From Drosophila pseudoobscura (Eukaryota > Arthropoda > Insecta > Diptera > Drosophilidae): a stretch of DNA of 64,000 bases. Positions 35,645 to 47,872 of this stretch are shown one piece after another. A program made the position numbers and the translations under genes. Where the stretch lies: positions 6,585,001 to 6,649,000 of the forward strand of contig NC_046681.1 of NCBI RefSeq assembly GCF_009870125.1, given 5' to 3'. A model generated the notes under the pieces. It saw only the letters and a program-made list of their open reading frames with translations, was not told where the DNA came from and did no database searches. Numbering within the stretch: position 1 is the stretch's first letter; every line of letters starts with the position of its first letter.

Positions 35645-38600
35645 GGTGTTGATAGCGGTTTCAATAAGGATAACATGTTTACTATTGTGTTAGGGCGTAT
35701 TCGGTTGTGCTATCAATTCAAATAAAAACGGTCTCAAAACTTAGTCAGTTTCAGAACTTGTAATCTGAGAACATTACATATACGTCGGAGATTCAAAGAA
35801 ATAAAGCGTATCTGTAGTCATTGAGCAGAAATTAAAGTACAAGTACAAAAGCAATCAATAGGCAAATACCGAAACTAAGCAGTAGAGTATTCCATTACCC
35901 TTTCAATTCGTATTTACTGAGAGCGTGGTCTCAGAGCGAAGGATGAACCGAGTGCTTGGTTCCAGTTGGCAAAAACCTGAGCAGAGTCGCTGCTTGCCAT
36001 GAAGACACTTGCTCTTTCATTTCACGGGAAGGAAGGACCACTTTATCATACCAGAGTTTCCCTGCCTGTCAAAAAGTAGTGGTTTGCAATCTTTCATAAG
36101 TTTGTGCGACTTCTGAGCAGCACACATTAAAAGTTGGATGGAAATCCGGGTGAAAACTGTTAATAGGGGAAATCACGTCCCAAAAGTCTCGCGGTGGCAG
36201 TCACGATTGAACACATTTCCCCTCTGTCAGCTGTCAACTATGGGGAAGAATTCTAAGGGGGAATCAGAGGCGGAGAACTTTCCTCACTCCGTCGGCTGTG
36301 AATCGGAAAGCTTGGGAAGTTTTCATCAGAATTAATGGCCTATTAGGAAGCGGCAGATGCATACGAGAACCGAAGACTTTGATGCCACTCATGGCCATAT
36401 AAATCTTTTAAATGGCCCGGACAGACTCCTCTCTGCTTGAGCTTTATGTGTCCCTCGCAAACATTTATCATTAAGTATAGTTTTACTATTGCAAATTGTT
36501 GCACACCATTCTCCATAGGGCGAAGGAGATAGAAAATTGAAATCTTAAGCAAACTCCTTGGCCTCCGCCTCAAAGTGCAGTTTTATTGCCAGCGGAAACA
36601 GTTGCAGGAGCAGCATCTGGCTTGGTTCCTTGGTTCTTTGGTACTTTGGCCCTCGTCCGCGCCCGTGGCCTCTGTGATAGTCGGGAGTCTGGACCATGCA
36701 ATAAACCCCGAGACCAATTTGCACAAGGACGATGAACCCCTGTGGTGCAGTTTTGCAATATTCAAGAGGAAGCGGGTCTGGGACGGGCCGTCGTCTGCTG
36801 GCGGCTTGCCACAGAGTCGCTTTCGGTCCGTACGATTGCAACAGTTGTGGGCCGGTGGTCGGGAGCCGCATTCGCCTTTGTCGAACTTTGTAGAGCCATA
36901 TTGTAGGGCTCTTTTGTTCACTGCAATTTATGTTGGGCAATAAAATAAATGTAAAATGTTTGTCAATGTGCATACGAGTATACTCGAATTCGTACTCGTA
37001 TTTTTGAATATTCCAGGGCTCTGAGCTCATCTCAGGTGGCGCCTCAAAATATGCCGGCCCCGCCATAGCATTCCATCAGGGGAGCCCAAACGGGCTGAAA
37101 GTAGGCAATACATTATGCGCAGAAACTTTAATTAAAATTAAATAATTCAGATTGCATATCGCATACGACATACCACACTCGCAATGTTTCGCATCGATAT
37201 CGTTGCTGGTCGCAAAATGGGTTCGCTTTGTTCATTAGCCCGGGGCCTCGTAATTGAAAAGTTTGCACTGCAAACGCGGGTCTCGTAATTCAATTTTCGG
37301 ATCTGCGAGAGGGCTGCAAAGCCATGGAAAAGGCCAATAACAATACGAGCGGCCGGCTAACATGCGAAATTTATACAAAGTTCGTCCGGGTCCCCGCCGT
37401 GATTGCGCCCGTGAATGTGCGTTTACATAATTAACATGACGTTCATTAGTTGGCATTTTAATATTATTTTATGTTGTCATTGGCAACAGGGCGAAGGCCC
37501 AGTCCACCGGCTAATATTCATGTTTTCGTCAACTGCAAATTATTTCACTTTTGGTGATTTCAACAAACAAATATTTATACGAGTACGAGTTTATTATTTA
37601 AACACTGAAGTGCGTTTCAACTGAGAACTCTTTTGTTTGAGCTGGCAGCTTAGACGGCTAATTATAATTGTATTCATTTCATTTGAACGCATTCTAATGC
37701 TACGCCATTTAATAACCATTAATAATTCAATGCGTATAAATCAACCATTAAAATAATTACATAATTCCCCGGTCCCAGACTTATATAAATACGCGACAAG
37801 CCTCTACATTAATTTGGCATCAAACCGATTAGACAAACTATCTGAGGCCCGACCGGTTTCATTAACTGATTATGTGGTGGACTTTTTGCATAAACAAATA
37901 AGCAAAGCAAAGCAAAATCAAATCATTATCATTATCGGGGAGCTATCCCAGCTTCCAATATTTCAGTATTTCAGTATTGATTTGAGTGTCTTCCGAAAAT
38001 TACTTTCACTCGGTGAGTGGATCCATCTAAAATCCAATAGTCCCCGAATTCTTACGCTTTTCTAATTGACTTTTCGCAACTTTTGGCTGAAAAACCCCTG
38101 AGCTGTGAGTCGCTAATAGTCCCCCACACGCTTTCGATGGGATCGAGGGGAGGAGTACGAATAATTAGCAAGGTTCGCAATGACGAAACTGGAACTGGTT
38201 TCGCCAGATATATTGTTGTTCTGTGTATATACATCTGTATAATGAATTTCTTCTTTGATGTTTACGTTATTAACAGTCTCGCATTAAACATTTCGCCACA
38301 AGTTATTGTTGTTTGTTCGCTTCGCATGGGATTCTTTAGTATTGTATACTTGAATAACTCATATCTCTAAGAACGAAAAAAATGGGGGATTCTCAACTCT
38401 CAGTCGTGTGCGTTATCATTAGGTTGTGTGATTTTTTGCTCGATAATGATCCGATCAAACATTTGATTCTGCTCAAAGTTCGTCAACTTAAAATAACGAA
38501 GACTGCGAGAATTCCCCCATGGTCATGAACACTTCACTTCAAAATGAGAGAACTATACATATATAGTATATAATAATTAGCATTTTCGGTTTTTCTGTAC

Positions 38601-39415
38601 AATTTTAGGGAATCGTGAGAGTTTCCTTTTTTCACTATTTCTCGGCGAAGAGCATTTCAATTCAACTCAAAGTGTTTTCTATAGAATACAAGTTTTTACT
38701 TAAAGCTAGCATTTACAAAACAGAGATTAGATTTTATATTATCTGGTGACCACCATTCCCTCAGGATGTGCTCGGTCGGATCCGACCACTCTCTGTGGTA
38801 AACTGATCAGCCAATTGTGAAGAAAGATTGAATAAATAAAGCTGGGAGAAATGGCGAACGAAATCAAGTTAGGAGAGCACCAGTATTTTATCGGGGCTGT
38901 CCACACCTTTCTGAGTCTCCAAGCCACGAGCACACATTTTGGAAACAACGCCATCAAAACCGCTTTCGACTAAACAAAACAAAGCAGGGGAATAAACTCT
39001 TCAAGATGAACTTGTCAGATGATCGGCCTTACAAAATTGGACAGCTCCCCAGCCACTTGAGTCCAGTGGGGAATAACGCAGATCAGGAAGCCCTCGAGCA
39101 TCATTCGAATCAGTAAACAACAGCTCTTCTTCTATTGCAGACACTCGACGACGACTCATACCTAGGGTAAACGAGTGCGAGTATGCTGGGCTGTGCTCCA
39201 TAATTATGCATGTTTGTATCGTAACGGGTTTGGGGATTCACCCGGCGCTTTTGACGCCGCCATCGCCACTGATAATTAGATATAAAAGCAAATGAAATGG
39301 AATGAAAAGAAAACCGGTAAGTGATCTGTTGGACGGCCGAGCTGGGACGGTTGGAACCACCCATTTATCACAAGCGTCGGCCGTAGCCGACCAGCGTTTC
39401 GGATAATACACGCAG
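35645..39415. other. intergenic region in the Gly-rich cluster
   Basis: No gene is supportable in 3.8 kb. A GC-richer block at about 36.5-37.1 kb has open frames on both strands without domain or signal peptide. The rest is AT-rich with short homopolymer runs. Confidence 0.5.
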
Positions 39416-39423
39416 TATAAATA
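39416..39423 (+). promoter_or_regulatory. TATA box of the 138-aa Gly-rich gene
   Basis: TATAAATA, with an initiator TCAGTT 33 bases downstream at 39449-39454. This is the clearest core promoter in the cluster. Confidence 0.8.
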
Positions 39424-39501
39424 CTTTTGGGGCTCTGGTGAGAGACCGTCAGTTCATCTCTTGACGGCTCAGCGAACATACATACAGGCAGAAATCCAAA
39501 T

Positions 39502-39918
39502 ATGAAGATTCTGATTGTGCTGGCAGTTCTGGTCACCGTGGCATCGGCCCTTCCTCAATTCGGCTTTGGCGGCCCAGGCTTTGGCGGACCTGGCTTTGGC
39601 GGACCTGGATTTGGAGGCGGCGGCTATGGAAGACCAGGATTTGGAGGAGGCCCCGGCTTTGGAGGCGGTTTCGGAGGTGGTCCGGGCTATGGCGGCTTTG
39701 GAGGTGGGCCTGGATATGGCGGATTCGGCGGGAGCCCGTATGGCGGCTTTGGAGGCGGTGGTGGTCGTCGTCGTCATGGCGGCGGCGGCGGCGGTGGTGG
39801 AGGTGGTGCTGCCTCGGCATCGGCTTCCTCTAGCGCTTCAGCGGCAGGCGGCGGTGCCGCTTCATCCTCGGCCTCCTCATCTGCCTCAGCATCAGGCGGC
39901 GGTGGCTTCTATGGCTAG
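39502..39918 (+). CDS. 138-aa secreted Gly-rich protein
   Basis: An intronless gene. The signal peptide (MKILIVLAVLVTVASA, 1-16) precedes LPQFGFGG, then GFGGPGFGG and GYGGFGGGP repeats. A short basic spacer (GGGRRRHGGG) leads to a C-terminal half of Ala/Ser repeats (ASASASSSASAAGGG) ending GGGGFYG. The LPQFG start of the mature chain is shared with the 176-aa neighbour and resembles APQFGG of the 187-aa one, so these three are clearly one subfamily. The promoter has both TATA and initiator. A weak poly(A) signal AATATA lies at about 39974. Product role unknown; composition suits an extracellular matrix or cuticle protein, or a Gly-rich defence peptide. Confidence 0.85.
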   Translation: MKILIVLAVLVTVASALPQFGFGGPGFGGPGFGGPGFGGGGYGRPGFGGGPGFGGGFGGGPGYGGFGGGPGYGGFGGSPYGGFGGGGGRRRHGGGGGGGGGGAASASASSSASAAGGGAASSSASSSASASGGGGFYG

Positions 39919-39924
39919 ACCGGA

Positions 39925-42384
39925 TGTCTGTGGTTTATACTTAAGATAGGGTTAATGTGTGAAGAAAGTCTGAAAATATAAAATCCAAAAACCGAATTTT
40001 TAGTGTCATTGTCTCTCCATCACGTAGTTCATGAACGGTCATTTACCCTTTGTCGTAGCACAAATTTGTCAACCCGCTAATTCTGCTGCAACACATACTC
40101 ATCTACATACATCAATCACCAAAACACCACAGGAGAAGAACGTAATGAAGCACTTTACAGTTAATGGCCACCCGGCGCCTGTAGATGAAACGCGCGCGCA
40201 TTTTTCCCGCCAGCACCACAACCTGTTGTGCCGGAATACATACATATGTATGTAAGCATGCGAAGACGGCCTCCTGTTCGCCCAAACAAACAGTTGCTGT
40301 ATCATTTGTAGCAAAGAACTTGACATCAGAAAAAGAATTGGTACGGTATGAGGCTACGTGCGAGTCGATTGAAAAAATGCAAGTGCCGATACTTGAGCCC
40401 ACAATTGAGCACAATTGCCCTTCACGCAATTTAGGATTGGCAAAAATTAAGCAGCAAGATTAACCAAAACAAACTTAGTGCTGGCAAAAGTAGGAGTTTC
40501 TTTTCCACGCAGGTGCGTTTCGATCGTTTTTGCGCCTTTCTGATACGATACTATCATCACTAACGAAATACTAATCAGCTGATCGCCAAATGAAGTAATT
40601 TATGGTAATTTGTTGACGTGCACACGTGACTGCCATTTGCCATTCAGTAAAAGAGCAAAATAAATAAAAGGGGTAATTGTACGCAAAATGTTCATAAGTG
40701 CGGCTGTGCGTTTAGCCGCGTAATTAAGCCGTGTAATGTTTAGCCAAACCAAGTCCAGTTTCTCGCCGTTTTGGTATTTTTGTGTGAATTCATTCGTTTC
40801 AAAAAGGATTTCGCGATCAGAGGTATGTGGCTATCAATAAGTATGTATTTAAAACCAATTAGCAGCCTACAGGCCACTCATTTGTACATATGTATGTTTG
40901 GCTGTATGACATACTTGAAACATTTCTATTCTTTTTTTTGATTATTCGATTTTGTGCTACATTTGCAAGGCCATAACGGTGCTTGGCTTATATTTCATCA
41001 CTTGTGTGTGCATGTATGTATGTAGTGTGTTTTCGTGTGAAAACACAGGGGCGTGTGCTTGTGTGCTGGGAAACCGCATTCCAAAAGGAAAGTGAAAAAA
41101 GGGGACAACAACTGTTGTGCGCGTATTCTCGGCGAAAAGAGATAGCAAGAGTTCGTTGTCGATGGGTAAAAGGAGAAGACAAAAATTATTTAGTTGTTTC
41201 TGCCATGAGACTCGACTCCAATCATGTTGAATGAAATGGAACTACAGTGCATAAAACTGCCGTTAATTCACGCATATGAGTCGATGAAATAATAAAAATA
41301 GTTGCACATACATTTGTAGGCTTTGATGATGCAGGTGCGGAAGTAGTATGAGGCTGTCTAATGCCCTACTTCTTGGGTATCCGAGCACTGGGGACTCCCC
41401 TGTATTTTAGATTGGCCCACACATATGTATGTATAATCTACATATTGACACTCATTATGCGATCTGAAATTTAACTGGTGTCGAGATTGCTTACTTTGTA
41501 TCCCAAATTGAACAAACAAAAATAAAAGCGAAAATGTGGTGGGTTTTAAATTTTATTTTTGCATTAATTAGAATAATTAACATTTTGAATTTGCCCAAAT
41601 AAAAATGTTATACCATTATCAAATTGTATTGGCTTTTTAGGGAAATCCAAAGCAGATAAATGTACAAAAGTTGCACAAAATTAGATGTTGCGAAGAAATA
41701 ATTCAGCATAAATTATGGCGACCGGCTCATTTATTTAGCTGTTTCTGACATAATGGTGAAATTAAGATTTTCTTCGATAGAGATGGCTACAGTGAACTAG
41801 TTCTTTTTCTTTCTAGTTCCGTTTTTGTGATGTTTTGATGTTCGAGACTTTAGACGGTGCTGCTATCAATTTGCTATTAGATGTATTGTAGTGTAAATTA
41901 AGACCAGACCACATCCGTATCTATGTTATTCAAACAAGCAAGATTATCTATTTAGTCGTCCAAAATCCAAGTGTTGTGACAATAATATACTCAAACCACA
42001 ATAATATACACAAACCACAGATCCGATACTGTCGGAAATGCACGAGCGTCGTGCTCTCGATTTGCTCTCCAGCATCGAGAATGGAGCATCCGAAGAGATA
42101 AATACTAACCGGTTGCAGTGGGGGGATCGATATCGAGCCACCCGAGACTGTGTAGGGTACAACCATCGTACGCCCCGAACTTGCTAATGAGCCAAGCCAT
42201 AAATATTGTTAATTTGCTGGGCCATCGATTCTACGATTGTTGTTGCTGTTGGCGTTGACGCTGTAGCCCGGCCGAATCTCTGGCTAAGCAGATGTCTGGA
42301 GTGCGATTCACGGTACATCACCGAGCCGAGAGAACGGCTTAGCCGTCCGGGCACTTTCCCGGTCTATCTATTGCCTCGAGACTG
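39925..42384. other. intergenic region in the Gly-rich cluster
   Basis: No supportable gene. It is AT-rich with scattered ACATATGTATGT runs (for example 40246, 40886, 41422). Short open frames on both strands lack domains. Confidence 0.5.
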
Positions 42385-42393
42385 TATAAAAAG
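42385..42393 (+). promoter_or_regulatory. TATA box of the 176-aa Gly-rich gene
   Basis: TATAAAAAG, 71 bases before ATG 42456. Confidence 0.75.
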
Positions 42394-42455
42394 CGATCCC
42401 CGGCGGGGTAGTAGCTAAGTTTGCGAAGCTCTCTCGAGGGAACACAAGCGTAGTT

Positions 42456-42986
42456 ATGAAACTGTTTATCGCGCTCTCCGTTTTGGTGGCTGTGGCCTCG
42501 GCCTTGCCACAGTTCGGCGGTGGCAATGCCAACGCCAACGCCAACGCTAACGCCCAGGCCCAAGGATTCGGTGGAGGCGGCGGTTTCGGCGGACGTCCTG
42601 GAGGTTTTGGAGGCGGCCCCGGATTTGGAGGCGGCGGATTCGGCGGTCGTCCCGGTGGCGGTTTCGGAGGCGGCCCCGGTTTCGGAGGCGGCCCCGGCTT
42701 TGGAGGCGGCCCCGGCTTTGGAGGCGGCCCCGGCTTTGGAGGCGGTGGCTTTGGAGGCGGTCCAGGATTCGGAGGCGGCGGCTTCGGCGGACGTCCAGGA
42801 TTCGGAGGCGGCGGCGGCGGCTTTGGAGGTCGTCCGGGCGGCGGTTTCGGAGGTGGCGGTGGTGGTGGCTCCAGCTCAGCTTCAGCCTCATCATCGGCTT
42901 CTGCTGCCGGAGGCGGTCGTCGCGGCGGCGGCGGCTCTGCATCCGCATCATCCTCTGCCTCTGCCGCAGGTGGCGGACGGGGTTAA
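42456..42986 (+). CDS. 176-aa secreted Gly-rich protein with Asn-Ala tract
   Basis: An intronless gene. The signal peptide (MKLFIALSVLVAVASA) is followed by LPQFGGG, an alternating NANANANANAQAQ tract, then many GFGGGPGFGG and GGFGGRPGG units. The C-terminal third is Ser/Ala-rich (SSSASASSSASAAGGG twice, separated by RRGGGG). The few Arg residues give the mature chain a net positive charge. There is no Cys. The coding DNA is locally over 65% GC from GGC/GGA codons, in sharp contrast to the AT-rich flanks. A TATA box lies upstream and AATAAA at 43033-43038. It is a paralogue of the 138-aa and 187-aa genes on either side. Confidence 0.85.
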   Translation: MKLFIALSVLVAVASALPQFGGGNANANANANAQAQGFGGGGGFGGRPGGFGGGPGFGGGGFGGRPGGGFGGGPGFGGGPGFGGGPGFGGGPGFGGGGFGGGPGFGGGGFGGRPGFGGGGGGFGGRPGGGFGGGGGGGSSSASASSSASAAGGGRRGGGGSASASSSASAAGGGRG

Positions 42987-43032
42987 ACCATTCCATAAGA
43001 TATTTTGAAATAATTGTTAAGAAATGACTGTG

Positions 43033-43038
43033 AATAAA
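43033..43038 (+). terminator. poly(A) signal of the 176-aa gene
   Basis: AATAAA 47 bases after the stop codon. Confidence 0.7.
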
Positions 43039-43219
43039 ACATAACGTACAAAATTGTATTGATTTCAATAATAGCACGTAATGTTAAACGGATCCACGAC
43101 CCTACGAAGTTCATGATCATAATATGTAAAACTAGGATACAGTACATATAGTACACTATGCATACATATTATCTGTGTATATTCCACCTCTGATACTGCT
43201 ATATCAACTCTGGCTTTTA

Positions 43220-43400
43220 ATGCTACAATTTCAAAGATACTCGAAAACCGAAAAAACCGATCCATAAAGAATAACCAGAAGAGCCAGAATGGAAAAATAA
43301 ATGTTCAGTGGATAAGCCCCTTCCCCCTTCCACGCGCTCATTCATTCTGTCTCTCTCTCACACACACAATCTTCAGCGTGCAGTGTGCGCCCCCGGTCGG
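43220..43400 (+). mobile_element. degraded Helitron interior fragment
   Basis: The order of CAATTTCAAAGATACTCGAAAAC, an A-rich stretch, an AGAATAACCAGA segment and a CTGTCTCTCTCTCACACACACA tract parallels bases about 32900-33060 of the DINE-1/ISY element. Neither element end is present. Divergence is high, so it is an old relic. Confidence 0.45.
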
Positions 43401-45385
43401 AGAGGATTGAGATATAACGGCTGGTGTTGGTGTGAGAAGTGAGCAAAACAGTGGCACAATAATGGAAACAGATAAAATATATTAAAATTCTGGTAAAATA
43501 AATCATTGGGTGGAACGGGGATAAACGAAGTAAAAGAATTAACTCTAGAAAATAACTAGCGGTCCTGGTACCTCTCGTTTTTTTCTCTTTATGTTTTTCC
43601 CCTCTCTCATAAAAAGTTTGAGCAAAATATAGATAGTTCGCGGTCTGAGTTCACAGTCCTACCAAAATCCCCCGAGCACGCATTAGCCAACAAATCAATT
43701 TGTATCTTTTTTGAACAATGATAGCAAAAGACAGAGAGATAAATAGAGAGAGATAGCATGTGGCAAACATCGTCTCCGATACCAATTTCGGCGCTGACGT
43801 TTATAATATACATATGTATATTGTATACATAGATCATAAGCTCACATATATTTGGAATGAGTACCAGCTCAGATGTGAGCTTTTAAAAATAACATGTTTT
43901 CGCAGGTTCGACATACATTTTTCCAGCTCTTTATAAGACTCCACTCCAAGCAAAAATGGATTTATCTTTATAGAATTTTTTGTTATTAACTTAAAGTTAT
44001 ATACAAGTATTAATAAAAAAAAAATTGTCTGTGGCCGGACCGTGATTGTTGTTTTGGAAACCTTTTTCTAGTACGCTGATTGAAATACTCTAATGATAAT
44101 ACACTAATACTCTTAGTAAATTGTCTGTAACTTAAATGCACTAATGTAGGCATTTCTTGCCAGCACCCGAATTTCAGTGCATCTTATGTCCTGTAAATAT
44201 TCATCTGGTGACCCGACACAGGTCACGTCAGCCGTTCTTATTACACTGTGCCACAGGCAATACAACTATCATGAAACTCACTTTTTGTGCGGCTCAAAAT
44301 GAATATAGATAAAATGGCTATAAATTTATGCCCTGGATAAGCGAACGAATATACTTTTTAGAGTAGATATTTGTGAAATAAATCCATTTATCCTATTAAT
44401 ATTAATTTTAGTTTATAATACAAAATATAGAATTAAAATTTGTTTCCTGTATTAGCTAATAGTACAGATAAAATAGATTAGATTTTGCTGCATAGTGTTA
44501 TCGCTTATATTACTCCGATCCGGCACCACTACGAGTATGTATTAATTTACATTTGAAATTAAGGTTGTGTTCAAAACAAACGGAAGACTTCTGTCTCTGC
44601 CTAAGAGTTATGCTAATTTTCTAGGGGCCTGTTCGGCAGTCAGTAAATTACAGCAACGTAAATATGATAATATTTATATACTTTTTTGTGTGGAATTAAT
44701 TCATTTTGGTTTTTGTTTCATGGAAGAACAAGGAAGAATTAAAATTGGAACTTCTCTACTGCGATCAAAAGAACATTCAGCAGAATATAAATTAACATGA
44801 GAAACTAGACTGTAAGGGAATCATGTTAAAGAGTAAAAGGTGCGTTTCACAATGATAAGACTGTCGTATCAGTCATTTGATCAACTGAATGAACAGCCCA
44901 CAAGCGAATGTTACTATGGAATGGTTGTACTCCAGTTAGGGTATTATACATATGTACTTCGTATGAGTATATATGTATGTATATAGGTATGCATGTGTAC
45001 TTCCTGGTAAAGTACCAGGTAAAAGCGCTGATCATTAACTCTCTTCCATTTAGTCCCAAATGCTGACAGTGCCAAAAAAGATTTAATGAAAAAGAAACAC
45101 AAATATCAATAAGCTGTTAAATATTGATAGACGTAAACCGGTTTCTTTGGAAGGCACTCGAATGCGGCCCGTGTGGGTCCCCAGCATTAGCAAACTTTCC
45201 TCTTAGTGCTTCGGCTTGTTGCATCTGATCAAAATTCAAAAATATATCTACTACTCATTCGACTGGCCCTGCCTAGATCGCTGCTCTTGTATGTTGTTTT
45301 TGGCTCTGAGTTTTGTTTGCGTGCTAATTCGTTCTCGAGCGTTGGCCTGGTTCAATGTTTGGCGTCTGGTCAGCGTCTGGATAGG
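43401..45385. other. intergenic region in the Gly-rich cluster
   Basis: AT-rich DNA of about 2 kb with no gene that I can support. Confidence 0.5.
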
Positions 45386-45393
45386 TATAAAAG
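45386..45393 (+). promoter_or_regulatory. TATA box of the 187-aa Gly-rich gene
   Basis: TATAAAAG, 67 bases before ATG 45453. Confidence 0.8.
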
Positions 45394-45452
45394 CCGGGCC
45401 CTGCGGCAATGATGGTTAAGTTTCTTGCCTGACTCCGGACAAGCAAAGCATC

Positions 45453-46016
45453 ATGAAGGTCTTCGTAGCTCTCGCCATTCTGGCCGTGGCATCGGCTGCC
45501 CCACAGTTCGGTGGTGCCGGCTCCAACGCCAACGCCAATGCCAACGCTGCGGCTGAAGGTCAGGGCGGACAGCGCGGACCTGGATTCGGAGGCCCTGGCG
45601 GACAAGCAGGATTCGGCGGACCTAACCACGGCGGACATCATGGTGGTCATGGTGGTCGTCCTGGTGCTCAAGGCGGATTTGGCGAAGCCGGAGGATTCGG
45701 TGGTCCTGGAGGCAACTTCGGAGGCGGTCCCGGAGGATTCGGTGGCCCAGGAGGCAACTTCGGAGGCGGTCCCGGAGGATTCGGTGGCCCAGGAGGCAAC
45801 TTCGGAGGCCGTCCCGGAGGATTCGGTGGCCCAGGAGGCAACTTCGGAGGCGGCAATGCCGATGCCAGCGCCAGTGCCAACGCCAATGCCGAAGGAAATG
45901 GATTTGGAGGAGGCAATGCCAACGCCAACGCTAATGCCAATGCCAGTGCCAATACCCGCGGTGGCGGCAGCGCCAGTGCTAACGCTAATGCTGTGGCCAG
46001 CGCTGTGGGCAAGTAA
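45453..46016 (+). CDS. 187-aa secreted Gly-rich protein with Asn-Ala tracts
   Basis: An intronless gene. The signal peptide (MKVFVALAILAVASA) is followed by APQFGGAGSNANANANAAAEG. A His-rich patch (NHGGHHGGHGG) follows, then four repeats of about 15 residues built on GGFGGPGGNFGGGP. The C terminus is an Asn-Ala domain (SANANAEGNGFGG, NANANANANASANTRGGG) ending in ASAVGK. The alternating Asn-Ala pattern recurs in the two minus-strand genes further right, linking all of them. The His patch could bind metal, but that is speculation. A possible poly(A) signal ATTAAA lies at 46074-46079. Confidence 0.85.
   Translation: MKVFVALAILAVASAAPQFGGAGSNANANANAAAEGQGGQRGPGFGGPGGQAGFGGPNHGGHHGGHGGRPGAQGGFGEAGGFGGPGGNFGGGPGGFGGPGGNFGGGPGGFGGPGGNFGGRPGGFGGPGGNFGGGNADASASANANAEGNGFGGGNANANANANASANTRGGGSASANANAVASAVGK
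45700..45860 (+). repeat. 45-base tandem coding repeat
   Basis: Near-perfect repeats of a GGATTCGGTGGCCCAGGAGG-based unit encode GGFGGPGGNFGGGP, about three and a half copies. Confidence 0.75.
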
Positions 46017-46079
46017 TCAAAGAAGACGATCCCAACTTTCCCAGTGATTTAGTTTTTTAATATTTATACAAAAATTAAA

Positions 46080-47504
46080 ATATTTAAAAAAACTGAATAA
46101 GAACCGCCTTTAGAGTTATTTTCACACAAATCAGTGACGACTTTCAACCTATACAGTAAAGTACATGTTTGAAAGGCATAAGTGGGAGTATCCCTAATAT
46201 GCCATGTGCGGATCTCAAATAATACGATCCGATATAACTACAAAAGCATCCATCGAGTACATATGTAGATAATCGGGCGGCGGCTAGCATCGAAGAAACT
46301 TCATCCGGGATGACCATGCACGATTCGTAAAGGTCCCCCACATACAGTGTATACATATGCATTGACGTACCTTCATTATTGACCAGGTTAAAAGCGGAGT
46401 CCCTATAGCAGTGCCGATCGATATAACAGGATGGATCGGATTACTATATACATTTATTGTTAGCTTTCTTACTAATTCTTATATTAGTTAGGTCTGGTCT
46501 CCTTATCTTGGTAATAATTTCGTTCTTTCCTTTTGAGGAAATGATTTTAAAATTTTGTTGTAGCTCTTAAAGTATTGGAAGGATCGGAAGGGTCTTAAGA
46601 TCCGATTCTTTAAGCCTCTTATTACTCGACACCTGCGTTTCTTTACTTTTACTTTTACTTTTACTTGGAAAATAATTGGACTGCCGGACTACATCTCAAT
46701 TGTAGATTAATACCTTAGTAAAGAGGATTTTTTTTGTCAGATCTAGCTCTAGTATTATCTCTTTCAGTGCAGAGCTAATCAATTTGTTGCGTTTTTCAAC
46801 CGGTACAAATTTGAATTACTAATGTCCAAGCTGTCTAGATCGTAAATATGTATTTTTATTCCATTTCTCTTTTGGTGTTTTTTCTGTTTTCGGCAGATTT
46901 GATTATGACCGGGTCGCTCTGACGTAGGTACACTGAGAAAAATACAAGCTGAAGTTGTTTTGTTTTGAGCTGTGTTGTCTTTTCTTTTTATATGATTATG
47001 CGTAAGTAGTGTTCCAGAATGGTAAAAGATGTTGAAATTTGAGGAGGTACTTGATAACATTTGATCACACAAGAATCTGGTTCCTCAGCTCTTATAGTCT
47101 TTGAGATAAGTGCATTAGACAGGACGGCGACTATTGTCCTCTCTAAAATTGTTACTTCATGATAACTTGTTTTACTCTCCATAAAGATGATTTCAGTTAT
47201 ACAAACAAACCAACTGTGTTATGTTTTAGCAGATCGGCAAATATTAATTAAGCAAATTAGATGATCAAATCAATGTCATAAATTAAGCGGCCCCAATAAC
47301 AGGTTTCTTCCGGAGACTTGGCTACCGCAGAAATTATACAAATAAGAAAGTATACATATGTGGATTTACTGGATGACTCCACCTCGGAAGCTAGCATATT
47401 TTTAGGAGATACTCGTATCTGCCAGTTCTGCTGATGTAAAGGCTTGTTGGGTAAAAACACAAGTAATTTGAAGCATTTCTATTTTGTTTCCGAAAATAGG
47501 GCTT
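46080..47504. other. intergenic region between convergent Gly-rich genes
   Basis: No gene. A (TTTTAC)n microsatellite sits at about 46643-46667. The flanking genes point toward each other across this interval. Confidence 0.5.
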
Positions 47505-47510
47505 TTTATT
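47505..47510 (-). terminator. poly(A) signal of the 91-aa gene
   Basis: TTTATT on the plus strand, AATAAA on the minus strand, about 90 bases past the stop codon. Confidence 0.65.
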
Positions 47511-47596
47511 CAAATATTTTCTTGATAATGATGACAACTTGACTTCGCTGATTATCCAGGTTTGTTTGAGGTCGATCCTTGAGCCCACCAACAAAA

Positions 47597-47872
47597 TTAA
47601 CCGTGGTGACCGCCGCCGCCACCACCCCGGGAAATAGCTTCAGCATTGGCATTGGCTATAGCAGAAGAAGGTCCACGTCCCGAGTTCGAAGCCTGAGCAT
47701 TGGCATTAGCAATGGCCGAGGCACCGCCACCACCGCCTGGTCCATAGCCGCCACCACCACCTGGTCCAAGGCCGCCACGACCACCTGGTCCAAGGCCGCC
47801 ACGACCACCAGGTGCTGCCTGAACGGCGGCCAGGGCGAGGAGCAGGAAAGCGCACAGAGCAAAGAACTTCAT
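47597..47872 (-). CDS. 91-aa secreted Gly-rich peptide (MKFFAL family)
   Basis: An intronless gene. The signal peptide MKFFALCAFLLLALAAVQA leads into APGGRGGLGPGGRGG and GYGPGGGGG units, then two Asn-Ala segments (AIANANAQAS, AIANANAEAI) and a C terminus GGGGGGHHG. It is closely related to the 82-aa gene at 52988-53236 and to two broken copies between them. Small secreted fly peptides with this signal sequence and Gly-rich body are often strongly expressed; a defence or cuticle role is a guess. ATG 47872 starts the signal peptide, and no ATG lies upstream in frame. A TATA box sits at 47912-47919, giving a short leader. Confidence 0.85.
   Translation of the reverse strand: MKFFALCAFLLLALAAVQAAPGGRGGLGPGGRGGLGPGGGGGYGPGGGGGASAIANANAQASNSGRGPSSAIANANAEAISRGGGGGGHHG

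Noticed and set aside
36545-37066. 173-codon minus-strand frame starting MAGPAYFEAPPEM
   Set aside because: It has no domain, the plus strand is equally open, and composition drifts along its length as in noncoding DNA.
45668-46012. Pro/Leu/Ala-rich minus-strand frame opposite the 187-aa gene
   Set aside because: It is the exact antisense of GGN and GCN/AAY codons, with no promoter on that strand.
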